NCBI GenBank assembly: GCA_002292805.1
Contig: DBCA01000061.1
Span: 1,358-8,458 of the forward strand
From: Caryophanales bacterium UBA970
Lineage (GTDB): Bacteria; Bacillota_I; Bacilli_A; RFN20; CAG-826
Reading direction: 5' to 3'
Length of the DNA stretch: 7,101 nucleotides
Shown here: one piece after another, positions 1 to 6,002 of the stretch
How positions within the stretch are numbered: position 1 is the stretch's first letter
Layout of the letters: each line of letters starts with the position of its first letter
Notes under the pieces: generated by a model
Told to the model about the DNA's origin: nothing
Databases searched by the model: none
What the model saw: the letters and a program-made list of their open reading frames with translations, nothing else
Program-made: the position numbers and the translations under genes

Positions 1-126
1 GCCAAAGACCGTTACGCCTTCACCCACGGATTACCCACGGATACCATGCCCTCCACGATGAAGGCTCATCATGCGGGAATGACAAAAAAAGAAATGCTCA
101 TCGATGTGATGGTCCTCAACCGTTAA
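1..126 (+). CDS. C-terminal end of a probable alkaline-phosphatase-superfamily phosphodiesterase (partial)
   Basis: Frame 1 is open from the window edge to TAA at 124-126 and gives 41 residues ending in DVMVLNR. The stretch HHAGMTKKEMLIDVMVLN resembles the C-terminal H-G/A-G-(L/M)-T-x-x-E-M-L-(I/V)-P-(L/V)-I-V block of metal-dependent phosphodiesterases and nucleotide pyrophosphatases of the alkaline phosphatase superfamily, where His residues bind the metal ions. The family call rests on this short motif alone; everything upstream lies outside the window, so substrate and localisation cannot be judged. The stop overlaps by 4 nt the stop of the opposing ABC transporter gene, which supports both ends being real. 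A 10-nt direct repeat (22-31 and 33-42) has an 11-nt period and is not reflected in the protein. The frame is probably genuine; the family is a moderate-confidence inference. Confidence 0.55.
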   Translation, partial: AKDRYAFTHGLPTDTMPSTMKAHHAGMTKKEMLIDVMVLNR

Positions 127-1970
127 TACTTTTCTTCGTTGGTTTCGGTGATTTGATTGTTGCCAGTAAATTGCGCGTTATAAAGTTCAGCATAGAAACC
201 TTTTTGTTTGAGTAAGGAAGCGTGGCTACCTGTTTCGACAATCGCCCCATTTTTCATGACGAGAATTAATTTTGCACTCTTGATCGTGGATAACCGGTGG
301 GCAATCACAAACGACGTTCTCCCCTTCATCAAGGAAGTCATCGCGGTTTGAATGGAAGCTTCGGTTCTGGTGTCCACGCTACTGGTGGCTTCATCTAAAA
401 TCAACATCTTGGGTTGAATTAAAATTGCCCGAGCAATGGTTAATAGTTGTCGTTGTCCTTGAGAAATATTCGTACCATCTTCATTTAACATAAAGTCATA
501 ACCACCCGACAAGGTTGAAATAAAGAAATGAGCCAACGCTGCTTTTGCCGCTGCTTCCACTTCTGCATCGGTGGCGTCGATTTTGCCATAACGAATATTA
601 TCTTTGATCGATCCTTTGAATAACCAAGTGTCTTGTAAGACCATGCCAAAGGCAGTCCTTAAGGCAGCAAAACTATATTCTTTCAGTGATTTACCATCCA
701 AGAGAATCTCACCTTGTTGAATTTCATAAAACCGCATCATCAAATTCACAAGGGTGGTTTTACCTGCCCCAGTCGGTCCAACGATGGCAATGGTGTCGCC
801 TTGATTAACTTGTAAGTTTAACCCAGTGAATAAAGGTTGATCAGCTTTATAGGCAAAAGAAACGTTCTTGAATTCGATTTTTCCTTTGATGTTTTTGTTA
901 TCGACAATCGCATGGATTTGGTTCGTAGGCAATTCAGGTTCATCCATGATGTTATAAATGCGTTCGGCAGCCGCAATCGAGGATTGAATGATGTTGGAGA
1001 TTTGGCCAAGCATTTGAAAGGGGCGTTGGAATAAAGACACAAGGATAAAGAATGCCACCATGTTACCGATGTTATCAAGCAAACCACCGACGATGGCAAT
1101 GCCGACAAACCCAAGGTTATTCACAAAGTTAATCGCGGGAAAGATAATCCCAGAAAAGAATTGCGACATCCGATCGACTTCCGCCAAACCATCATTCATC
1201 GTCTTAAACGTCTTCACGGTTTCTTCTTCTTTATTGAACAATTTAACAATTTTATAACCACTATAATTTTCTTCAATTAACCCATTCAACATCCCTAATT
1301 TCGCGTAATAACTTTTGAATCGCTTTTGTGAATTCTTTGCAATAAAGATGGTGATGAATAAAGAGAAAGGAAGAATTGCCAACGCCACCAAGGTGAGTTC
1401 CCAGCTGGTGATAAACATCATCACCAAGGTACCGATAAATAAGAACAAGGAACTTAACACCGATCCTAAAATGCCTTGTAATGAACGGGAGACGCTATCG
1501 ACGTCGTTGGTGCCCTTCGAGAGAATTTCTCCATACGTTTGCCGATCAAAGAATGCTAATGGTAAACGGTCCATCTTTGCTTGGAACGCTTGGCGAATCT
1601 TATAGGAGTACTGATTACTGATGGGAATCAATAAGAAATCAGACAACCATGTAAACAAGTGAGAGAAAAAATAAAAGCCAACAATGATGCCAAAACGCAT
1701 CAGGATGTCAGGCCACTTCAAGGATAAAACCCCACCCACTTCATTAAAGAACAAAGCTGGTTGGGCAATGATGTCGTTGAGGATGTCACGAATATAAAGT
1801 GGCGATAGTAAAGTAAAAACAACCGACACGGTGATGATGACCGCGACAAAAATAAGGGCTGCTAAATAAGGTTTAAAGTCTGCAACTAAACGCCGGAGAG
1901 TTCCTTTAAAGTTTTTGGGTTTTTCATTTTCAGTGAGCCCACCCATTCGGCCATATCGTGGTCCTGCCAT
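123..1970 (-). CDS. Heterodimeric ABC exporter subunit with the catalytically complete ATPase site (YfiC/TM288-like)
   Basis: A 615-residue half-transporter with an N-terminal type IV exporter membrane domain (about residues 33-335, six hydrophobic segments) fused to a nucleotide-binding domain (about 365-600). Visible motifs are A-loop Tyr374, Walker A GPTGAGKTT (398-406), Q-loop Gln446, signature ISQGQ (502-506), Walker B LILDE with catalytic Glu527, D-loop SSVD, and H-loop His558 in IAHRLSTI. The Gly-rich start followed by EKPKNFKGTLRRL is typical of this subfamily. The signature has Gln for the first Gly, as in TM288-type partners. It begins at ATG 1970-1968, which shares one base with the stop of the upstream ABC gene (TAATG) and follows an AGAAGGGAG ribosome binding site 9 nt away, so the two are probably translationally coupled and made in equal amounts. 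Likely role: ATP-driven export of drugs, lipids or peptides. The substrate cannot be read from the sequence. Confidence 0.93.
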   Translation of the reverse strand: MAGPRYGRMGGLTENEKPKNFKGTLRRLVADFKPYLAALIFVAVIITVSVVFTLLSPLYIRDILNDIIAQPALFFNEVGGVLSLKWPDILMRFGIIVGFYFFSHLFTWLSDFLLIPISNQYSYKIRQAFQAKMDRLPLAFFDRQTYGEILSKGTNDVDSVSRSLQGILGSVLSSLFLFIGTLVMMFITSWELTLVALAILPFSLFITIFIAKNSQKRFKSYYAKLGMLNGLIEENYSGYKIVKLFNKEEETVKTFKTMNDGLAEVDRMSQFFSGIIFPAINFVNNLGFVGIAIVGGLLDNIGNMVAFFILVSLFQRPFQMLGQISNIIQSSIAAAERIYNIMDEPELPTNQIHAIVDNKNIKGKIEFKNVSFAYKADQPLFTGLNLQVNQGDTIAIVGPTGAGKTTLVNLMMRFYEIQQGEILLDGKSLKEYSFAALRTAFGMVLQDTWLFKGSIKDNIRYGKIDATDAEVEAAAKAALAHFFISTLSGGYDFMLNEDGTNISQGQRQLLTIARAILIQPKMLILDEATSSVDTRTEASIQTAMTSLMKGRTSFVIAHRLSTIKSAKLILVMKNGAIVETGSHASLLKQKGFYAELYNAQFTGNNQITETNEEKY

Positions 1971-3769
1971 TAGGTTTGACTCCCTTCTGTCTTCATGTCG
2001 TTATGCGTTAACGCTAAGGTCTTTTCAACTTCTTCTGGATCCAATTGAGAATACACAATTTCTTTATAGATACTGCAGGAGGTTAATAACGCTTGGTGTG
2101 TCCCTTGACCAACAATTTCCCCTTCATGGAGAACCACAATGTGGTCGGCGTCAATGATCGTACTCACCCGTTGGGCAACAATGATCACGGTCGCAGAGTT
2201 GGTATAACTCTTGAGCCGATTTCTTAAACGGATGTCGGTCTTGTAATCAAGCGCAGAGAACGCATCATCAAAGACATATATTTCTGGTTTCTTCACCAAA
2301 GCTCTAGCAATCGCTAAACGTTGTTTTTGACCACCAGAAAAGTTTTTTCCGGTTTGCGATACTTGAACATTTAATTGTTCAGGATACTTTTTAATGAAGT
2401 GATCGGCTTGGGCAACTTCAAGCGCTTGCCAAATGTCTTCATCGGTTGCATTCGGCTTCCCAAAACTTAAGTTATGTTTGACCGTTCCTGTAAATAACAA
2501 CGCTTGTTGAGGCACAAAACCAATTTTGGCGCGTAGATCAGTTTGTTTCATCTCTTTGACATCCACATCATCAATGAGCACTTGGCCACCAGACACATCA
2601 AAGAAACGTGGGATCAAGTTAATGATGGATGACTTGCCACTTCCTGTTGAACCAATGATCGCGGTGACTTGTTTTGGTTTGGCGGTGAAGGAAATATTTT
2701 TTAAGGTTGGTTGCTGCGCATCTTTGAATTGGAAGACCACATTCTTAAATTCCACTCGACCTTGGTTCGTCTTGGATTTCTTTGGTTTTGCTGGATCGAC
2801 AATCGAAGAGTGAGTATCAAGCACTTCGTTGATACGTTTTGCTGAGGCTCTTGCTCTTGGTAACATGATTAAGATCGCGGCAAACATTAATAACGAAAAC
2901 ATCAAGGTGCTGGAATATTGCGCGGTGGATAAGATATCACCGAAAGCAACGTTGACATCGCCAATTGCTAAGGTTTGGCCATCAAAGGTAGCAAAGCCGA
3001 CAAAGAAAATAGACAAATAAGTCAAATCAAAGATCAAAGATACAAATGGGTTTAAATAAGACATGGTTCGGCTAACATGCATGTTGATTTGGGTGAGTTC
3101 TTCATTAGACTTGGCAAATCGAACCGCTTCTTTCTTTTCTTGGTTAAAGGCACGAACCACGCGAACACCGGTTAGGTTTTCGCGAAGGACAAGGGTTAAC
3201 TGATCTAACTTCTTTTGGACTTTTTCAAATAAAGGAGAGGCGATGGAGAAGGTAATTCCGATCGCGATGAAAATCACAGGAACAGACACAGCAAATACAA
3301 AAACAAGTAGCGGATTGGTTCCTAAAGTTAAGGTAATCGCGGTCACCAAGGTGACAGGGGTGGTGACAATGATTCTTAATCCAAACAGGAAGATCCCTTG
3401 AATTTGTTGGACGTCATTTGTGGTTCGCGTGATTAAACTCGAGGTCCCAAACTTTTCAAATTCAGTTAAGGATAGCCGATTCACCTTTTGGAAGACGGCA
3501 TCACGAACATTTTTTGCAAACCCAGTGGCAATCGATGAGTTCAATAACGCATTACCAATTGCCAAGGCGATGACACCTAAGGAAAGCGCCAACATCCATA
3601 AACCAGTGAACAAGATTTCGCTGGTGGGTTTATTGGCCAACACGAGGTTAGTAATGATACCGACATTGCGTGGAATTTGTAATTGTAAAAACGCCATGGC
3701 AGCAAATCCAAAAGAAATGAGTACCAAACGTTTCCATAACGGCAAGACATATTTAAATATTTTTATCAT
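1970..3769 (-). CDS. Heterodimeric ABC exporter subunit with the degenerate ATPase site (YfiB/TM287-like)
   Basis: A 599-residue half-transporter: membrane domain about residues 10-310 with six hydrophobic segments, then a nucleotide-binding domain from about 338. Motifs are Walker A GSTGSGKSS (373-381), Q-loop QQ (421-422), a canonical signature FSGGQ (477-481), Walker B YVFDD (498-502) and D-loop SALD (505-508). Two catalytic residues are replaced: Asp502 stands where the Walker B Glu is expected, and Gln533 (VAQRVSTI) where the H-loop His is expected. This matches the degenerate protomer of asymmetric exporters such as TM287 of TM287/288. Its good signature should complete the active site formed by the partner's Walker motifs, and the partner's ISQGQ should pair with this degenerate site. 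ATG 3769 fits the N-terminus of homologues (MIKIFKYVLPLW), but the only strong ribosome binding site is unusually far upstream. It follows rsuA by 36 nt and overlaps the next gene by 1 nt. Substrate unknown. Confidence 0.93.
   Translation of the reverse strand: MIKIFKYVLPLWKRLVLISFGFAAMAFLQLQIPRNVGIITNLVLANKPTSEILFTGLWMLALSLGVIALAIGNALLNSSIATGFAKNVRDAVFQKVNRLSLTEFEKFGTSSLITRTTNDVQQIQGIFLFGLRIIVTTPVTLVTAITLTLGTNPLLVFVFAVSVPVIFIAIGITFSIASPLFEKVQKKLDQLTLVLRENLTGVRVVRAFNQEKKEAVRFAKSNEELTQINMHVSRTMSYLNPFVSLIFDLTYLSIFFVGFATFDGQTLAIGDVNVAFGDILSTAQYSSTLMFSLLMFAAILIMLPRARASAKRINEVLDTHSSIVDPAKPKKSKTNQGRVEFKNVVFQFKDAQQPTLKNISFTAKPKQVTAIIGSTGSGKSSIINLIPRFFDVSGGQVLIDDVDVKEMKQTDLRAKIGFVPQQALLFTGTVKHNLSFGKPNATDEDIWQALEVAQADHFIKKYPEQLNVQVSQTGKNFSGGQKQRLAIARALVKKPEIYVFDDAFSALDYKTDIRLRNRLKSYTNSATVIIVAQRVSTIIDADHIVVLHEGEIVGQGTHQALLTSCSIYKEIVYSQLDPEEVEKTLALTHNDMKTEGSQT
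1980..1988 (-). promoter_or_regulatory. Ribosome binding site for the second ABC subunit
   Basis: On the minus strand AGAAGGGAG lies 9 nt before ATG 1970-1968, inside the last codons of the upstream ABC gene. It supports the chosen start and independent or coupled initiation at the TAATG junction. Confidence 0.7.
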
Positions 3770-3788
3770 AATTGCTTATACCAATATA

Positions 3789-3794
3789 CTCCTC
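3789..3794 (-). promoter_or_regulatory. Strong but distant Shine-Dalgarno GAGGAG upstream of the first ABC subunit
   Basis: GAGGAG on the minus strand is the only good anti-16S match before the gene, but it lies 19 nt from ATG 3769, against a usual 5-10 nt. A two-codon frame (TTG GTA TAA, 3784-3776) starts 4 nt after it and is in phase with the gene, so it cannot extend the protein. A weak stem (ATTG with CAAT, 3785-3771) could shorten the effective distance. Whether this is the true ribosome binding site is uncertain. Confidence 0.5.
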
Positions 3795-3805
3795 TTTTTT
3801 TAAAA

Positions 3806-4504
3806 TTAAAGCGATTTAAGTTGGCTGACTTCGTCGGTGGTAAGTTCTCTAAACTCACCTGGCTTTAACGCTGCGAGCACCAGAGGACCTACGGCAATCC
3901 TTTGTAAGTTCACCACCGTGTATCCATATTTTGAGAACATCCTTTTCACTTGATGGAATTTTCCTTCAAAGATGGTTAAATGTGCCTCTTTTTTGTTTTC
4001 TAGAATCGTTAACTTTGAAGGAAGAATTTTATCGTTTTCACCTAAACCAAACCCTTTGGCAAAGGTGTCTACGAGGACATCATCGATAGGGGAATTGACT
4101 TCCACTAAGTAGGTTTTAGAAACATCATGTTTGGGTGACGTGAGGTGATGGGTGAGTTTACCATCATCGGTTAATAAGATAAGGCCTGTGGTGTCTTTAT
4201 CCAACCGACCCACAATATGCAGGTCACGGTGTTCAAACCCAGTCACCAAACTCATCACGGTAGGGTCTTTACGATCTTCTCGAGCAGAGACATAGCCAAC
4301 AGGCTTATTTAATAATAGGTAAACAAATTCTTGATACGACACCGGACTTTCATCCACCAAAATTTCATCTTGATCTGGATTGACGCTAAAATCGCTACCA
4401 AAAATCGCTTCACCGTTGACGGTGACGACACCCATCTTAATCAGGTTTTTGACTTCACTTCTTGTTCCCACGCCAGCATGGGCAAGGAATTTATCGAGTC
4501 GCAT
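3806..4504 (-). CDS. rsuA: 16S rRNA pseudouridine synthase, RsuA family (probably Psi516)
   Basis: At 232 residues it is almost the same length as E. coli RsuA. An N-terminal S4 RNA-binding domain (about 1-48; MRLDKFLAHAG, then VVTVNG) is followed by the RsuA/RluB catalytic domain. The catalytic motif GRLDKDTTGL places the nucleophilic Asp at residue 102. Further RsuA-like blocks are LLNKPVGYVSA (64-74), LTSPKHDVSKTYLVEV (121-136), FAKGFGL (148-154) and EGKFHQVKRMF (180-190). The family isomerises a uridine in rRNA; RsuA proper acts on U516 of 16S rRNA in the small-subunit precursor. The TSPKH, FAKG and length features favour RsuA over RluB/RluE/RluF, but specificity is inferred. ATG 4504 overlaps the end of the upstream popT gene by 14 nt and has GGAG 13 nt upstream, suggesting coupled translation. 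The link to membrane transporters looks positional rather than functional. Confidence 0.88.
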   Translation of the reverse strand: MRLDKFLAHAGVGTRSEVKNLIKMGVVTVNGEAIFGSDFSVNPDQDEILVDESPVSYQEFVYLLLNKPVGYVSAREDRKDPTVMSLVTGFEHRDLHIVGRLDKDTTGLILLTDDGKLTHHLTSPKHDVSKTYLVEVNSPIDDVLVDTFAKGFGLGENDKILPSKLTILENKKEAHLTIFEGKFHQVKRMFSKYGYTVVNLQRIAVGPLVLAALKPGEFRELTTDEVSQLKSL

Positions 4505-5381
4505 ATCGTTTGTTTAACTCCAGACTGATATAACCACCTAAGGTTAATGTGATCACACCAAGCACAATCATGAAGACATCAAGTTGTTCATACACGGGCA
4601 CCATTTCGTAGTTATAAAAAATTGCCACCAATGAGCCGAGGATAAAACCAAAAACCGCAAGATTGACATCTTGTCGATGGTGGGTGAGCAACCACTTCAT
4701 AACCACACTAATCACCACAAACCCAACCAAAGCACCAACCCCTAATAAACCAAAATTAATCACTTCTGGAATCAAACCATTTACATCCAATAGATGATCA
4801 ATTAATCTTCTTAAACTCGATAGAACCGGTTCATAAAATCCAATCGAAAGTAACAACATCGACCCAGAGATCCCTGGAACCACGAAAGCGGAAACACCAA
4901 GGAAACCTACCACGATCAACGATAGCTTTGGTAAAAAAGCATCGCCAATTAATACCGACGTTGCGTCTAATTCACCAATTACCGAAAACACCCCCAAAAG
5001 CATGGCGACGATCGCAGGGAGAACTAAAATAAACCAGGCCCTCACATTCAATGTCACAGGCAAATCTTTTCTAAGTTGAGGAAGGCTACCAAGAATAAAT
5101 CCTGCAAATAAGGTGACAGTAGGAAAAGGTGCATAGGTTAATGCCAAACCCATCGGATAAGTTAATAAGCCTATGGCGACAACAATCCCAATACCCACTG
5201 GCAATAATAGTTCTAGAGATTTTTTGGTGTGACGCCGTAGGGAAACAATCGCTTCAATGATTTGATCATAAATCCCAAGCATAAAAGCAATCGTTCCTCC
5301 AGAAATGCCAGGAATGATTGCCGCAGTTCCGATGGCTAATCCTTTAAGAAGATAAGATATAAAGTTTGGTTTTATCATCAT
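4491..5381 (-). CDS. popT: DUF368 (PF04018) family protein, probable polyprenyl-phosphate transporter PopT
   Basis: A very hydrophobic integral membrane protein of about 296 residues, the usual DUF368 length. Numbered from the TTG at 5384, the family signature IPGISGGTIAFMLGIYD lies at residues 24-40 and recurs as VPGISGSMLLLSIGFYE at 169-185. A second pair, GFILGSLP (95-102) and GFILGSLV (245-252), confirms an internal duplication of two related halves, expected for an inverted-repeat transporter fold. Published work on DUF368 proteins (PopT) assigns them recycling of undecaprenyl phosphate carrier from the outer to the inner membrane leaflet; applying this here is by family. Start choice is ambiguous: TTG 5384, ATG 5381 and ATG 5378 are consecutive codons. 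I chose ATG 5381; the protein differs by one residue either way. No Shine-Dalgarno is visible, and the predicted -10 lies so close that the mRNA may be leaderless. It is first in a leftward block with rsuA and the ABC pair. Confidence 0.88.
   Translation of the reverse strand: MMIKPNFISYLLKGLAIGTAAIIPGISGGTIAFMLGIYDQIIEAIVSLRRHTKKSLELLLPVGIGIVVAIGLLTYPMGLALTYAPFPTVTLFAGFILGSLPQLRKDLPVTLNVRAWFILVLPAIVAMLLGVFSVIGELDATSVLIGDAFLPKLSLIVVGFLGVSAFVVPGISGSMLLLSIGFYEPVLSSLRRLIDHLLDVNGLIPEVINFGLLGVGALVGFVVISVVMKWLLTHHRQDVNLAVFGFILGSLVAIFYNYEMVPVYEQLDVFMIVLGVITLTLGGYISLELNKRYATR
4518..4521 (-). promoter_or_regulatory. Probable ribosome binding site of rsuA inside popT
   Basis: GGAG on the minus strand lies 13 nt before ATG 4504, within popT codons for Leu-Glu near its C-terminus. 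Spacing is slightly long. With the 14-nt gene overlap, ribosomes finishing popT may re-initiate here. Confidence 0.4.
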
Positions 5382-5393
5382 CAATACATGCCA

Positions 5394-5402
5394 AGTATAT
5401 CA
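5394..5402 (-). promoter_or_regulatory. Predicted extended -10 promoter for popT-rsuA-ABC block
   Basis: Minus strand TGATATACT fits an extended -10 (TGN plus TATAAT with one mismatch). No convincing -35 is found 16-18 nt upstream. Predicted transcription start is around 5386-5389, at or next to the popT start codons. Confidence 0.5.
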
Positions 5403-5411
5403 CTCGTGATA
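5398..5411 (+). repeat. Inverted repeat TATCAC-TC-GTGATA in the divergent spacer
   Basis: Perfect 6-bp arms with a 2-nt centre. Each arm contains the TGATA portion of an extended -10 on opposite strands, so the palindrome may simply be two back-to-back promoter cores. Alternatively it could be a small operator for a dimeric regulator; no second copy is seen in the window. Confidence 0.5.
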
Positions 5412-5415
5412 GAAT
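5407..5415 (+). promoter_or_regulatory. Predicted extended -10 promoter for pth-mfd
   Basis: TGATAGAAT fits an extended -10 (TGN plus TATAAT with one mismatch). No good -35 is present at 16-18 nt. The predicted start near 5421-5423 leaves only a 13-15 nt A-rich leader before the pth ATG, without a clear Shine-Dalgarno. Confidence 0.5.
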
Positions 5416-5435
5416 AAATAAGTAAGAAAAAACCA

Positions 5436-6002
5436 ATGAAACTGATTGTTGGACTCGGAAATCCAGGAATGGAATATGCAAGAACTCGCCATAATATGGG
5501 GTTCATGGTTTTAGATGCATTAGCGAAAAAATGGCAATCAGGAAACTTTAAAGTTAATTTCCAAGGTGAATATGTTCTTCACGCTAACTCGCAAACGATT
5601 CTTTTTAAACCAACCACCTTCATGAATGCAAGCGGCACCGCGGTTCAACTCATCATGCAATTTTATAAAATTCTACCTCAAGATGTGGTTGTGGTTTACG
5701 ACGACCTCGCCTTAGAACCAGGAAAAATCCGACTAAGATTCAGTGGTTCAAGTGGCGCCCATAACGGCATGCAGCACATCATTGATATCTTGGGAACTCA
5801 AGACATCAAACGCATTCGAGTCGGCATTGGTGCTGTTCCCATTCAAGACAAAGGCAAAGATTATGTCTTAGGCATTCCTTCACCCTCCGATCAACTCAAC
5901 ATCAATCGAGCCATTACCGAAGCAACCTTAGCGATTGAAGATTATTTGCGTCACGATTTTTCACACGCAATGAACCGATACAACCGAGGTAGCCAAGACT
6001 GA
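5436..6002 (+). CDS. pth: Peptidyl-tRNA hydrolase
   Basis: A 188-residue bacterial Pth of typical length, starting MKLIVGLGNPG. It hydrolyses the ester bond of peptidyl-tRNA dropped from ribosomes, freeing tRNA in the cytoplasm. Conserved residues are all present: Asn9 (GLGNPG), catalytic His19 in TRHNMG, Asn64 in TTFMNASG, catalytic-base Asp90 in VVYDDLALEPG, and Asn110 in AHNGM. The glycine-rich loop before Asn110 reads SGSSGAHNG, with Ala where most homologues have Gly; this should be tolerated. ATG 5436 matches the family N-terminus exactly, although only an A-rich stretch precedes it and no strong ribosome binding site is visible. The TGA stop shares two bases with the CTG start proposed for mfd, so the two genes form one tightly coupled unit. 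In Bacillus subtilis pth (spoVC) also lies just upstream of mfd, with fin between them; fin is absent here. Confidence 0.97.
   Translation: MKLIVGLGNPGMEYARTRHNMGFMVLDALAKKWQSGNFKVNFQGEYVLHANSQTILFKPTTFMNASGTAVQLIMQFYKILPQDVVVVYDDLALEPGKIRLRFSGSSGAHNGMQHIIDILGTQDIKRIRVGIGAVPIQDKGKDYVLGIPSPSDQLNINRAITEATLAIEDYLRHDFSHAMNRYNRGSQD
5986..5990 (+). promoter_or_regulatory. Ribosome binding site for mfd inside pth
   Basis: GAGGT lies in the last codons of pth, 8 nt before CTG 5999-6001. This is close to ideal spacing and there is no other usable start codon in phase nearby, so this site is the main evidence for the CTG start. Confidence 0.65.

Noticed and set aside
22..42. Direct repeat of a 10-nt unit (22-31 and 33-42) as a possible repeat element or binding site
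   Set aside because: Only two copies, lies within a coding frame, and has an 11-nt period that is probably chance.
84..110. Possible terminator for the leftward block (seven T on the minus strand at 90-84)
   Set aside because: The sequence before the T-run forms only a 4-bp stem around CATCGATG with no GC-rich base, so it is not a credible intrinsic terminator.
3420..3803. Plus-strand open frame of 127 codons across the start of the first ABC gene
   Set aside because: Antisense shadow of the membrane domain coding sequence, without a recognisable motif or initiation signal.
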